Below, one piece after another: positions 17,439-26,440 of a stretch of 64,000 nucleotides of DNA. Below the pieces are notes generated by a model, which worked only from the letters and a program-made list of their open reading frames with translations, was not told where the DNA came from and searched no databases. The translations under genes and the position numbers were made by a program. How positions within the stretch are numbered: the stretch's first letter is position 1; each line of letters starts with the position of its first letter. The DNA lies in contig JAEXCS010000044.1 of assembly GCA_023402075.1 (NCBI GenBank), forward strand, positions 52,396-116,395, in the 5' to 3' direction. The stretch is from Bacillota bacterium (lineage in GTDB: Bacteria > Bacillota > Clostridia > Oscillospirales > Oscillospiraceae).

Positions 17439-18173
17439 ATGACCGATCAGTCGGCCCTGTCTGTCCGCCATCTCACCTGCGGGTATGAAAGCGGCGGCGG
17501 ACTGCTGGGAAAAGCAAAGCGGCGGGAAGTGCTGCACGACGTCACCTTTGATGTGCGGGAAGGTGAAATTCTCGGTCTGGTGGGGGAATCCGGCACGGGA
17601 AAATCCACTCTGGCAAAGGCAATTCTCGGCATGATTAAGCCCGACTCCGGCGAAATCGTCCACTATACCAAACGTCCCCAAATGATTTTTCAGGACCCGT
17701 ACAGCTCTTTGAACCCCGCCTATTCCGTGGCGTGGATTCTGGAGGAGCCGCTGCGAATTTTCGGCAAATACAATGCGACCGAGCGGGCACAGCGGGTGCG
17801 GGACATTCTCCAACGGGTAGAGCTGCCCGAGGAGGTGCTGGACGCAAAGCCTGCGGAGCTTTCCGGCGGACAGCGCCAGCGGGTGTCCATCGCGGCGGCG
17901 CTGATTCAGCGGCCGAAATTTCTGGTGGCGGATGAGCCGGTGTCCGCCTTGGATGTGACCATACAGGCCCAGATTCTGGGGCTTTTGAAAAAGCTGAATC
18001 AAGAGCTGGAGCTGGGCTATCTGTTCATCTCCCACGACTTGAACGTGGTGTATCAGCTTTGCCACCGGGTGCTGGTGATGAAGGACGGACGAATTGTGGA
18101 GCAGGGGACGGTGGAAGAGCTGTTTAGCAATCCCAAGGAGGACTATACCCGCCGTCTTCTCACTTCGGAGTGA
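17439..18173 (+). CDS. Opp/Dpp-type ABC ATPase, DppF class
   Basis: Second ATPase of the transporter, 244 residues, which is short for DppF. Walker A GESGTGKST is near residue 52, the Q-loop is in MIFQDPYSSLNPAYSV, the signature is LSGGQRQRV, and Walker B is FLVADEPVSALD. ATG 17439 follows GGAGGGAGG. The 64-base AT-rich gap to the preceding ATPase is the only larger gap in the operon. The stop overlaps the region of the next start, so the DUF3810 gene is probably co-transcribed. Confidence 0.92.
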   Translation: MTDQSALSVRHLTCGYESGGGLLGKAKRREVLHDVTFDVREGEILGLVGESGTGKSTLAKAILGMIKPDSGEIVHYTKRPQMIFQDPYSSLNPAYSVAWILEEPLRIFGKYNATERAQRVRDILQRVELPEEVLDAKPAELSGGQRQRVSIAAALIQRPKFLVADEPVSALDVTIQAQILGLLKKLNQELELGYLFISHDLNVVYQLCHRVLVMKDGRIVEQGTVEELFSNPKEDYTRRLLTSE

Positions 18174-18178
18174 CGGAT

Positions 18179-19270
18179 ATGAGACAATTTTTTCTGCGGT
18201 ATAAAAAACTGCATCTTTGGCTGGCGGCGGACTTGCTGCTTCTGGCAGTTTTTTTTGCGATCCGATGGAACGGCGCGTGGATGACCGCCCTGACAGAGCG
18301 CGTGACAAATCCCTTCCGCCGCCTGCTTGGCTTTTTCAGCTATCTGGTGGATTTTTCCGTGATGGAAGTGCTGTGCGGGGCGCTGGTGGTGTTTGTCGCT
18401 GCCTACCTCATTCTGGGGGCCATCGCTGTCTTTCGGACGCGGGAAGGGCGGGGCCACCGGGCGTACGGCGCGGTGCTTGGAGCGGTGTGCACAGGGCTGA
18501 CTATCTGGCTGGCGTTCTGCTGGCTTTGGGGCGTACAATACCGGGCGGACGGCTTTCAGGCCAAATCTGGCATTGTTGCTCAGGACGTGTCCCTGGAAGA
18601 TTTGACCGCCGTCACCCAGTATTTTGCGGATCGGCTGGCAGAAACGGCGGGGCAGGTCCCCCGGGACGAAAACGGCCTGTTTTCTATGTCCACGGAGGAA
18701 ATTTTGAAAGAGAGCGTCTGGGTTTACGACCGGGTTTCGAAGGAGTTCCCCTTTCTGGTTTTTGACGATGAACCCCCCAAGGCAGTCTATTTCTCCCGCG
18801 TGATGAGCATGCTGGACTTCACGGGGTTTTACTGCCCTCTTACCGGAGAGAGCAATGTGAATGTGGACAGTCCCGCCGTGTTTCTCCCCTCCACCGTGGC
18901 CCACGAGCTGGCCCATCAGCGGGGCTTTGCCTCAGAGCAGGAGTGCAACTTTATCGCGGTTTTGGCCTGCACCGCTTCAGGATTGCCGGAGTACACCTAT
19001 TCCGGGTGGCTTTTGGGCTATGTACATCTCGGAAATGCCCTCTATCAGGCAGACCCAGACCGCTGGCGTGCGGTCTACGAGGGGCTTCCCGAAACTGTTC
19101 GGGCCGATTTGGAATACAACAACGCATACTGGGCGCAATTCCGGGATACTGCCGTGAAAAAGGTTTCCAACAAAGTCTATGACGGGCTTTTAAAGGGCTA
19201 CGGCGATGAGAACGGAATGAAGAGCTACGGCATGGTGGTGGACCTGCTGGCGGCCTATTACAAAGCATAA
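18179..19270 (+). CDS. DUF3810 family membrane protein with HELAH zinc-protease motif
   Basis: About 363 residues. Three hydrophobic helices lie in the first 130 residues, then an extracytoplasmic or cytosolic catalytic-looking domain. The motif VAHELAHQRGFASEQECNF near residue 240 is an HExxH-type metalloprotease signature with a possible downstream Glu ligand (SEQE). The family is uncharacterised. A GTG at 18170 is possible, but ATG 18179 has GGAG about nine bases upstream. It follows the ABC operon with no gap, so it may be expressed with it. Protease activity is inferred only. Confidence 0.85.
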   Translation: MRQFFLRYKKLHLWLAADLLLLAVFFAIRWNGAWMTALTERVTNPFRRLLGFFSYLVDFSVMEVLCGALVVFVAAYLILGAIAVFRTREGRGHRAYGAVLGAVCTGLTIWLAFCWLWGVQYRADGFQAKSGIVAQDVSLEDLTAVTQYFADRLAETAGQVPRDENGLFSMSTEEILKESVWVYDRVSKEFPFLVFDDEPPKAVYFSRVMSMLDFTGFYCPLTGESNVNVDSPAVFLPSTVAHELAHQRGFASEQECNFIAVLACTASGLPEYTYSGWLLGYVHLGNALYQADPDRWRAVYEGLPETVRADLEYNNAYWAQFRDTAVKKVSNKVYDGLLKGYGDENGMKSYGMVVDLLAAYYKA

Positions 19271-19294
19271 CATAATATTTCTTGCATAAAATTT

Positions 19295-19340
19295 CGCCCA
19301 GCAAATTGGTTTAGTCACCAATTTGCTGGGCGTAGTTTGT
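19295..19340 (+). terminator. Terminator-like hairpin after the DUF3810 gene
   Basis: Perfect 16-base arms at 19295-19310 and 19317-19332 followed by TAGTTTGTTTG, an imperfect T-rich tail. Confidence 0.7.
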
Positions 19341-19385
19341 TTGCGGTCGAATACCGAATGGTTTAAATTCCCACAGCATCGCAGA

Positions 19386-19424
19386 CAAAAAGAGCCGCTT
19401 CAAAAGCATGCGCTTTTGAAGCGG
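19386..19424 (-). terminator. Terminator for the GntR regulator
   Basis: Thirteen-base arms at 19395-19407 and 19412-19424. On the minus strand the stem is followed by CTCTTTTT, so it ends the leftward GntR gene. Confidence 0.75.
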
Positions 19425-19446
19425 TTTTAAAGCGTCCCGGCAGGAC

Positions 19447-20175
19447 TCAAGGATTTTCGCTTGATGATTTCTGCTTGTGCGCTTTTTTGTATTCCTGCTT
19501 AATCACATTCCGATTAAGTGCCAAGTGCATGGACATGGCAGCCCGCGCCCCCATGGAATCACATTCAGCGATGCTGTTTACCACCTGATCGTGGGTTTCA
19601 ATGGTTGCCTCCAGCAGTTCTTTGCGCGTGATATTCGCAATCAAAATGACTGCCGCATCAATAATGGGCATCAGCGGCGCCACCACCATATTGTGAGAGC
19701 ATTTTGCAATTTGGGAATGAAACAGCACGTCCTCATTCAAATAATCCTGCCCTGCTTCAATCTTTTTGCGCACAGCATCACTATACACCTTCAAAAGTGC
19801 AGCTTCCTCATCTGTACGATTAAGGGCAGCCATCTCGGCAATCGTTGGCTCCAGCATCATCCGCACATCTGTGAGGTCCAATGCCAGTTGGATTTTATCC
19901 TCAACTGCTTTCAGTCCCAACAGATCTTCCGGAAGCGGCGTTGTGGAAGAAACATATGTCCCGGAGCCGTGTTTAACGTGCAGAATACCGCGGAAAACCA
20001 ACAGCTTCACTGCCTCGCGAATCGTTCCGCGGCCAACATCAAACTGCTCCGCCAACTGGTATTCGTTCGGAAGCTTCGCACCGATCGGCAGCTTTTTATC
20101 AAGGATATACTGAAAAAGCTTCTCTTCTGTCCGCTCGGTCAGTGCCCGCGTCTTAATGCTGGATAACTCCCCCAT
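19447..20175 (-). CDS. FadR-subfamily GntR transcriptional regulator
   Basis: DNA-binding regulator of 242 residues. The N-terminal winged helix (about residues 10-75) has LPNEYQLAEQFDVGRGTIREAVKLLVFRGIL, and an FCD effector domain (about 95-225) carries histidines and aspartate (DVRMMLEP, FHSQIAKCSHN, THDQVVNSI) that bind a metal and a carboxylic acid ligand in this subfamily. The frame opens at 20403, but ATG 20175 follows GGAGGAT and gives the normal length. It is divergent from the sugar-acid genes, so it is the probable repressor of that locus, with a sugar acid or keto-deoxy acid as inducer (inferred). Confidence 0.93.
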   Translation of the reverse strand: MGELSSIKTRALTERTEEKLFQYILDKKLPIGAKLPNEYQLAEQFDVGRGTIREAVKLLVFRGILHVKHGSGTYVSSTTPLPEDLLGLKAVEDKIQLALDLTDVRMMLEPTIAEMAALNRTDEEAALLKVYSDAVRKKIEAGQDYLNEDVLFHSQIAKCSHNMVVAPLMPIIDAAVILIANITRKELLEATIETHDQVVNSIAECDSMGARAAMSMHLALNRNVIKQEYKKAHKQKSSSENP

Positions 20176-20302
20176 AGTATCCTCCTCCAACCCCAAACTG
20201 CATTCTTTATTCTTTTCAATAACGCAACATTGTGTGGCAAATTCCAAAAAGCCGCGGTCCGGCATCATACTGCCAGGCTGACTTAATCGATATCTTCCAC
20301 AC

Positions 20303-20331
20303 AGTATCCCCGAAAAAGATGGCTGTGTCAA
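20303..20331 (-). promoter_or_regulatory. Promoter for the GntR regulator
   Basis: On the minus strand a perfect TTGACA (20331-20326), a 17-base spacer and GATACT (20308-20303), giving a leader of about 120 bases. Confidence 0.65.
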
Positions 20332-20571
20332 GCCCCATATTTTTGTAGGGCAGCCGTAAAATTGGGGGCGGCGCGCCTGCTCTCGCGGATACAAGGCAGC
20401 CATGGCCGCGGTGCGTCATGTGTTCAAATATAGAGAAGTCGTCCGATGACTTTCGGGTTAGAGTGCTTACCCGAGCCTTCAAAAACGCAAAAAATGGAAA
20501 AAATATTTGTTTTTTTGGTGAAACACACAAAGAGAGTAAAAAATTTAATGAAAAAGTAGAAATGATTTTAG

Positions 20572-20605
20572 ACAACTTGTGTCGGCTTTTTTTGAAATTT
20601 ATAAT
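20572..20605 (+). promoter_or_regulatory. Promoter and candidate GntR operator of the sugar-acid operon
   Basis: Perfect TATAAT at 20600-20605 with a weak -35 TTGTGT at 20577-20582, spacer 17. The perfect inverted repeat ACAACTTGT at 20572-20580 overlaps the -35 and is a plausible repressor site. Operator identity is inferred. Confidence 0.5.
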
Positions 20606-20719
20606 TAAAGTCTAATACATGCGCCAAATCATTGGCTGCATTCCAGTGAAACTGTACATACCCCGGTCATGCAACGACTTCCCCATTGCTGAGAGAAATA
20701 AGGAAAGTGTGGTCATTAT

Positions 20720-21868
20720 ATGAAAATCACTGCTGTCAACGCCTACTACGTCCGTCCCAGATGGGGCTTTGTAGAAATTGAAACTGACGAAGGCTATACC
20801 GGCTGGGGTGAAGCCGTTCTGGAGGGCCACGCAGACGCTGTTCTGGCTTGTGTAAATGAGTACAAGTCTTATTTAATCGGGCAGGACCCCTCTCGCATCG
20901 AGGATTTGAATGCGACCATCTATCGTGCCGGCTTTTACCGCGGCGGCGGCGTTCTGATGAGTGCACTGTCCGGAATTGACCAGGCGCTCTGGGATATTAA
21001 GGGGAAGCTTTTCAACGCCCCTGTTTACGAGCTGATGGGCGGCAAGTGCCGTGACAAGATCCGTGTGTATTCCTGGATCGGCGGCGACCGTCCCGGCGAT
21101 ACCGGCGCAATGGCAAAGGAGCGCATGGACGCCGGCTTCAGCGCCATCAAAATGAATGCCACCGAAGAATTGCAGATGATTGACTCATACGAAAAGGTCG
21201 ACGCTGTTTTGGCGCGTGTGGCAGCCATCCGCGAGGCTTGCGGCAAGCACTTTGGAATCGCGATCGATTTCCACGGCCGCGTGCACAAGCCCATGGCAAA
21301 GGTGCTGGCCAAAAAGCTTGAGGAATTTGACCCCATGTTTCTTGAGGAGCCTGTCCTGTGTGAAAACATGGAGTGCTTCAAGGAGATTGCCGCCTGCTGC
21401 AACATCCCCATCGCAACCGGCGAGCGTCTGTTCACCAAATATGATTTCAAGCGTCTCCTGCAAGCCGGCGGTGTAGATATCATCCAGCCAGATTTAAGCC
21501 ATGCCGGCGGCATTACCGAGGTGAAGAAGATTGCCTCCATGGCCGAGGCCTATGACGTTGCACTGGCTCCGCACTGCCCCCTGGGGCCCATCGCACTGAG
21601 CGCATGCCTGCAGGTTGATGCCACAAGCTACAACGCTGTCATTCAGGAGCAGTCCATCGGCATCCATTACAATGTCGGCAAGGAAGTTCTGGATTATGCG
21701 CTTAATCGTGAGGACTTCCAGTTTGAGAACGGTTTTGCGAAAATGCCTGCCAAGCCCGGTCTGGGTGTTGAAGTTAACAAAGCATTGGTTCTGGAAGAAA
21801 ACGAGCATCCCCATCAGTGGAAGAACCCCGTCTGGCGCCATGCAGACGGCTCTGTGGCTGAATGGTAA
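20720..21868 (+). CDS. dgoD: D-galactonate dehydratase-like enolase-superfamily enzyme
   Basis: Cytosolic Mg2+-dependent sugar-acid dehydratase of 382 residues, mandelate racemase/enolase superfamily. It is expected to remove water from D-galactonate to give 2-keto-3-deoxy-galactonate. The N-terminal capping domain reads MKITAVNAYYVRPRWGFVEI. Metal ligands lie in AIDFHGRVHKP, FLEEPV and ATGERLF, and the catalytic histidine is probably in LAPHCPLGPIAL. The C-terminal KPGLGVEVN is typical of DgoD. ATG 20720 follows AAGGAAAG. The downstream kinase and aldolase support the pathway; a related sugar acid as substrate is possible. Confidence 0.88.
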   Translation: MKITAVNAYYVRPRWGFVEIETDEGYTGWGEAVLEGHADAVLACVNEYKSYLIGQDPSRIEDLNATIYRAGFYRGGGVLMSALSGIDQALWDIKGKLFNAPVYELMGGKCRDKIRVYSWIGGDRPGDTGAMAKERMDAGFSAIKMNATEELQMIDSYEKVDAVLARVAAIREACGKHFGIAIDFHGRVHKPMAKVLAKKLEEFDPMFLEEPVLCENMECFKEIAACCNIPIATGERLFTKYDFKRLLQAGGVDIIQPDLSHAGGITEVKKIASMAEAYDVALAPHCPLGPIALSACLQVDATSYNAVIQEQSIGIHYNVGKEVLDYALNREDFQFENGFAKMPAKPGLGVEVNKALVLEENEHPHQWKNPVWRHADGSVAEW

Positions 21869-21917
21869 CTCTTCTTCAATATTTTGCTCATTGCGTAGCA
21901 TACAGAGGCGGATTCAC

Positions 21918-22865
21918 ATGATGATCGAAGCCACACACCTGACAAAACAATATGGTGCAGTCAACGCCCTATTTGATGCGAACTTTACCATTGGAAAGGG
22001 TGAAATTGTGGGATTTCTCGGCCCGAACGGAGCTGGAAAATCCACCACAATGAATTTGCTCTGCGGGTATCTGACTCCCTCATGGGGGCAGGTTCGAATC
22101 GCCGGTGTTGACATGGCAGAAACCCCACTGGAGGCCAAGCGGCATATCGGCTATCTGCCGGAAATTCCGCCGCTGTATATGGATATGACTGTGGCAGAGC
22201 AGTTGGAGTTTGCCTGTGAGCTGCGGGGTCTTGGGATGAAAAAGTCTCTCCTGCGTGCGTATATTGATAATCTCTGTTCCCGCACGCAGGTTTTGGACAC
22301 CCGGGATCGCCTGATCCGAAACCTTTCCAAGGGCTATCGGCAGCGTGTTGCTGTGACGCAGCTGTTGGTGGGCGAACCGGAAATTCTCATTCTGGACGAG
22401 CCTACCGTGGGACTTGATCCCCGGCAAATCCGAGAGTTTCGGGATTTATTGAGCGACCTAAGCCGAGAGCACACCATTATTCTCTCCACTCATGTGCTCT
22501 CGGAAATCAGTTCCATTTGCAGCCGCATTCTGGTGTTTTATGAGGGAATGCTCATTGCAGACGGCCCGCCCCAGCAACTGCAGGAGCAGCTATCCAAATG
22601 CCGGGTGTTGGAGGTGGAAATCCGCGGCGACACCGAAGGCATCGTTGCGCTGCTTGGCAATATTCCTGATGTATTGGCGGTAAAGGACCAAGGCGCCGGA
22701 ATTTATCAGGTATCTCATCGGGTCAGCACGGATATCCGCAGCACTTTGTACCGCACACTGCGCGCCACTGATTACGAGCTGCTGATGATGAAGCCGGAAG
22801 AGATCTCGCTGGAGAGCCTGTATCTGCGCATTACCGAAAATGAACAGGAGACGACGAACTTATGA
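21918..22865 (+). CDS. ABC transporter ATPase, GldA/NatA-like
   Basis: Cytosolic ATPase of 315 residues. Walker A GPNGAGKST is near residue 37, the Q-loop near YLPEIPPLYMD, the signature LSKGYRQRV (K in place of the second G of LSGG), Walker B ILILDEPTVGLD, and the switch histidine is in STHVL. A C-terminal domain of about 90 residues (DUF4162-like) follows. It pairs with the next three genes, the layout of Gld-type/DUF4340 transport modules. The frame is open from 21615 but overlaps dgoD; ATG 21918 follows AGAGGCGG. It overlaps the permease start by four bases. Confidence 0.9.
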   Translation: MMIEATHLTKQYGAVNALFDANFTIGKGEIVGFLGPNGAGKSTTMNLLCGYLTPSWGQVRIAGVDMAETPLEAKRHIGYLPEIPPLYMDMTVAEQLEFACELRGLGMKKSLLRAYIDNLCSRTQVLDTRDRLIRNLSKGYRQRVAVTQLLVGEPEILILDEPTVGLDPRQIREFRDLLSDLSREHTIILSTHVLSEISSICSRILVFYEGMLIADGPPQQLQEQLSKCRVLEVEIRGDTEGIVALLGNIPDVLAVKDQGAGIYQVSHRVSTDIRSTLYRTLRATDYELLMMKPEEISLESLYLRITENEQETTNL

Positions 22866-23563
22866 GTGCTGTGTATCACAAGGAGATGCGCCAGTACTTT
22901 CATTCGGTCATCGGATATGTATTTCACGCCATCTTCTTATTCATTAACGCCTTCTATTTCTTGCTGCAAAACCTTTTGCCCCGCAGCGGTGACATTACAG
23001 ACTATTTTCAGGCGACGATCACGCTGGAAATGTTTCTGATGCCCATGCTGACGATGCGAAGCTTTTCAGAGGAAAAGAAGCAAAAAACAGACTTACTCTT
23101 ATACACCATGCCGGTGGATTATCGGCATGTGGTGCTGGCAAAATTTCTGGCAGCCGAGAGCATGTTATTGCTGGGTCTGGCGGCAACCCTGCCATTTCCT
23201 ATCATTCTGTGGCTGTGCGGCAGTGCGCAGATCTGGATCACGCTGGGCAACTATGTCGGTATTATCCTGCTGATGAGCACATTTATCGCCATCGGTATCT
23301 TCGTTTCCGCATTGACGGAGAACCAGATTGTTTCCGCGATTATTTCCTATGTCCTGATTTTTGCTCTGTGGTACTCCTATGGACTTGGTTCTGCTATCCA
23401 GAACCCGGTGCTGCTGGCTCTTTTCAATAAGCTGTCCCTGATGCAAATGTATTATGAACTGGCTCTGGGGATTTTGAATCCTGCCGGCATCGCTCTGAAT
23501 CTGGCAATTACGGCGATCTTTCTGCTTTTGACCACCGCTGTTGTGCGGGGAAGGAGGGAGTGA
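22862..23563 (+). CDS. ABC-2 type permease, GldF-like
   Basis: Membrane protein of 233 residues with six hydrophobic helices. The conserved block EMFLMPMLTMRSFSEEKKQKTDLLLYTMPV, in which an EE/KK loop precedes the second pair of helices, is typical of GldF and other ABC-2 permeases. It starts inside the ATPase stop (ATGA) and ends overlapping the next gene. Substrate and direction of transport are unknown; ABC-2 systems usually export. Confidence 0.9.
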   Translation: MSAVYHKEMRQYFHSVIGYVFHAIFLFINAFYFLLQNLLPRSGDITDYFQATITLEMFLMPMLTMRSFSEEKKQKTDLLLYTMPVDYRHVVLAKFLAAESMLLLGLAATLPFPIILWLCGSAQIWITLGNYVGIILLMSTFIAIGIFVSALTENQIVSAIISYVLIFALWYSYGLGSAIQNPVLLALFNKLSLMQMYYELALGILNPAGIALNLAITAIFLLLTTAVVRGRRE

Positions 23564-25026
23564 GCACTGTGGAACATCAAAGAAGAGCCAACCGCGGCGT
23601 GATTCCTGAAGCGGTGCAGCGTAAGGCCCGGAAGGAAAACGCGCTTCAGATCACCTGCCTGCTTCTGTCCATCGCCGTAATCATTGGTATTTACAGCATG
23701 ATCAGCGCAGCGGCAGACCGCTTTTCCTGGAAACTGGATCTGACGGAAGATCAGGTATTTCGTCTGACCGATACGACCAAGAGCGTTCTTTCCGAGTTAA
23801 ATGATTCTGTGACATTTACCTACTGTAATGATCGCTCGGCCGCAGACACCAATCTGAAAGAAGTGCTTAGCCGCTATGCCGCCGCTTCCCCCATGATCGA
23901 TGTGAGCTACGTGGATTTGGACGCCACCCCCGCCATGGTGGAGGCGTATAGCCAAAAAGATATTCAGCTCAGTTCTGACGGAATTCTGGTGACCTGCGGC
24001 ATCCAATCCCGCTTCCTTCCGTGGAGCGAGCTTTATGAGATTCGCACCGCCGGGGACGACAGCCAGGGCTATTCCATCACCGGTCTGAAAGCCGAGACTA
24101 TGCTTACCTCCGCCATCGTTGCTGTCAGCCAGCAGGATCGTCCCGGTGTGGCCTTTACCGCAGGCCATTCGGAAGATGACAGCGAGACACTGCGAAATCT
24201 GGTGGCAAACAGTAACTACGAGGTGTCTCAGGCGGTGTTGGGCGTGGATGAACTTGATGAAACTGTTGAGGCAATCATCATCGCCGGTGCCAAGCGTGAT
24301 TTCTCCGAAGCGGAGCTTGCAATTTTGAAGACGTTCATGGATCAGGGCGGCAATCTGTGTGTATTCCGTGATCCGGAAATAAACAGTCTGCCCAATCTGG
24401 ACAGCTATTTGGCTGACTGGGGCATCGCCGTCACAGATCAAATTGTACTGGAACCCCGGCAGCAAATGGACAGTCCGCTGAACATCATCCCGAATTTCGG
24501 CGTCAGCATGATCAATGTCTACTTCTCTGAGCATTCCACATATTTGGTGCTGCCGGAGTGCCGGGCACTGGAATTGAGCAACGCCAACGCCAGCATTACC
24601 AACGCCGTGCTGCGCTCTACTTCCGCCTCCTACGCCAAAGAATTTTCGTCCATGAGCTCGCTGACACAAAGCCCGGAGGATGCATCGGGGCCCTTTACTG
24701 TGGCAGCTACCGGCGAGCGCAGCTTTACCAGTCGTGACGGCGAAAATGATACACAGTATGTATTCGCCACAGCCTGCACGGGCTTTTATCAGGAGAGTTA
24801 CCTCAAAACCGAAAGCCTCGGGAATGCCGACCTCGTGCTGCAAGTCCTCGCCCAGATGACGGACAACGAGGTAACACTGAACATCCCGACAAAAAACCTG
24901 ACAGCCGACAGCTTGTCCCTCACGCGGACGACAATCATCCTGTTTGGAGCCTTCTTTGTGGTTCTTCTGCCCATAAGCCTGATGCTGACGGGTGTTTGGG
25001 TGTTTCTGAAAAGGAGACACTCATGA
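23560..25026 (+). CDS. GldG-like ABC auxiliary protein
   Basis: Membrane-anchored protein of 488 residues with a cytoplasmic N-terminus, one helix at about residues 25-45, a large extracytoplasmic region with an IFT52/GldG-type fold (LDLTEDQVFRLTDTTKSVLSEL, VAFTAGHSEDD, DQGGNLCVFRDPE), and a C-terminal helix near 460-482. Such proteins accompany the GldA/GldF pair in gliding-type ABC systems and in many non-gliding bacteria, role unknown. The GTG start overlaps the permease stop by four bases, and its stop overlaps the next ATG. Confidence 0.87.
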   Translation: MSTVEHQRRANRGVIPEAVQRKARKENALQITCLLLSIAVIIGIYSMISAAADRFSWKLDLTEDQVFRLTDTTKSVLSELNDSVTFTYCNDRSAADTNLKEVLSRYAAASPMIDVSYVDLDATPAMVEAYSQKDIQLSSDGILVTCGIQSRFLPWSELYEIRTAGDDSQGYSITGLKAETMLTSAIVAVSQQDRPGVAFTAGHSEDDSETLRNLVANSNYEVSQAVLGVDELDETVEAIIIAGAKRDFSEAELAILKTFMDQGGNLCVFRDPEINSLPNLDSYLADWGIAVTDQIVLEPRQQMDSPLNIIPNFGVSMINVYFSEHSTYLVLPECRALELSNANASITNAVLRSTSASYAKEFSSMSSLTQSPEDASGPFTVAATGERSFTSRDGENDTQYVFATACTGFYQESYLKTESLGNADLVLQVLAQMTDNEVTLNIPTKNLTADSLSLTRTTIILFGAFFVVLLPISLMLTGVWVFLKRRHS

Positions 25027-26363
25027 GAGCGACGAAAAAAACATTGTTTGGCCTGATTTTTGCTCTGACCGCTTGTATTGTGGTCACGCTTCTTCTGACC
25101 TTTGCAGGTCGCGGTGAGGCGGTGTCCAACCAAGAGGCCACATACTACTTTACTTCCTATGCTTCACCGGAAAATGTGGTGCTGGCCAATGTGGAAAACA
25201 GCACCGGCAGTGTGGTGCTCGCCTCTGTCAACGGAACCTGCTATGCGCAGGGGGATATTCATCTGGACGCTGATGCCGAAGCGATTACGGACTTCTTTAA
25301 CACCGTGTACCGGTTGCCGATGAAGCGCCTGTTAGAAGGAGCAGATGCCTCTGATTCCCAGTATGGGCTAACAGCGCCTCAGGCGGAGATTCTTTTGCAG
25401 GATGCGGAGGAAAACGGCATTCTTTTCCGTGTGGGCAGCGCCACACCGGACGGTGAGGGATATTACGCCTGTCTCAGCGGCGATGCGCGGGTATTTGTCA
25501 TGGATCGCGCATACGCGCAGGTGCTTGTGGACAATGTCGATCGCTTTTTTGACCTGAGCTTGTACCCATCTCTCGACGGGGAAAACATTGGTGCCCTGCG
25601 CACGCTCTCTGTACAGCGCAGCGGGGCTCTTGCCTATGAGGTTCAAGTATCCTCGGACTTTCAGGACAGCGGCTCGGTAATTCTCTCCATGACATCGCCT
25701 TATTCTCTGATTTTAGGAATGAATCAGGCGCGGAATGAAATTTTGACGCCGCTTCTTGCATTGGCCGGTGTGGATGTCATCCCCCAGCCGGAGGAGTTAT
25801 CAAGCTATGCTCTGTCAGATCGTAGCAACTGCTTCACGCTGGCTTATCAGGACGGCACCTCCGCAGTGATCCGGGTGGGAAAGCAGGTCGGCACTGGGAC
25901 TTACGTTTTTTGTGAGGACAGCGGTCTTGTGATGCTAGTGCCCACCGCCAATCTCTCTTTCTTTTACGACACTGCATTGCAAGTCGTGGGGCAGAATTTG
26001 GTAGAGGTATCTATGGGAGATCTTACCTCCTTGCAGATCGGAAATTATATTTATCGGATTTCCGGAACCGCTCCTGCGCTGGATGTAACGCTGAATGGTG
26101 CGGAGCAATCTCTTGAGAAATTTCAAAACGGCGTTTATGCCGCCCTGAATCGCGTCTCCCTTCAGGGGGAATGGAATGGTCCCAAGGCAGGCGAACCGCT
26201 GCTTGAGATGGTTATGCAAATTGGGCAGAGCGATGCGTCCTTGCAAATGGCCTATGCTTTCTTTCCTCTGGAAGGGAACCGCTGCGGTATTGCCGTAAAT
26301 GGCCAACCCGCATTTCTATGCAGCCAGTCAGCCATGCAGCAGCTAATCGACGCCGCTGGCTAA
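25023..26363 (+). CDS. DUF4340 domain protein
   Basis: A 446-residue protein with one N-terminal membrane helix (about residues 7-27) and a long extracytoplasmic beta-rich region containing repeated DUF4340 units (residues about 75-180, with YGLTAPQAEILLQDAEENGILFRVG and a matching later segment). DUF4340 genes regularly follow GldG-like genes in these ABC modules. It overlaps the GldG-like gene by four bases. The 77-base gap after it separates the ABC module from the TRAP genes. Function unknown. Confidence 0.85.
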   Translation: MRATKKTLFGLIFALTACIVVTLLLTFAGRGEAVSNQEATYYFTSYASPENVVLANVENSTGSVVLASVNGTCYAQGDIHLDADAEAITDFFNTVYRLPMKRLLEGADASDSQYGLTAPQAEILLQDAEENGILFRVGSATPDGEGYYACLSGDARVFVMDRAYAQVLVDNVDRFFDLSLYPSLDGENIGALRTLSVQRSGALAYEVQVSSDFQDSGSVILSMTSPYSLILGMNQARNEILTPLLALAGVDVIPQPEELSSYALSDRSNCFTLAYQDGTSAVIRVGKQVGTGTYVFCEDSGLVMLVPTANLSFFYDTALQVVGQNLVEVSMGDLTSLQIGNYIYRISGTAPALDVTLNGAEQSLEKFQNGVYAALNRVSLQGEWNGPKAGEPLLEMVMQIGQSDASLQMAYAFFPLEGNRCGIAVNGQPAFLCSQSAMQQLIDAAG

Positions 26364-26440
26364 AAGCAACTTCACTTTTTCCAGTGATCCGCCGCTCCCG
26401 CGGCTGTCATAAACTCAAAAGAAAGGATTTTATTTAAATT

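Larger units (their letters stand above)
20176..20719. other. Divergent regulatory region of the sugar-acid locus
   Basis: A 544-base stretch with no convincing gene. It holds the GntR promoter (minus, 20303-20331), a hairpin CGGGT/ACCCG near 20454-20473, an AT-rich tract at 20490-20610, and the promoter for the catabolic genes (plus, 20577-20605) with an ACAACTTGT palindrome over its -35. Short ORFs here have no ribosome sites. Confidence 0.5.
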
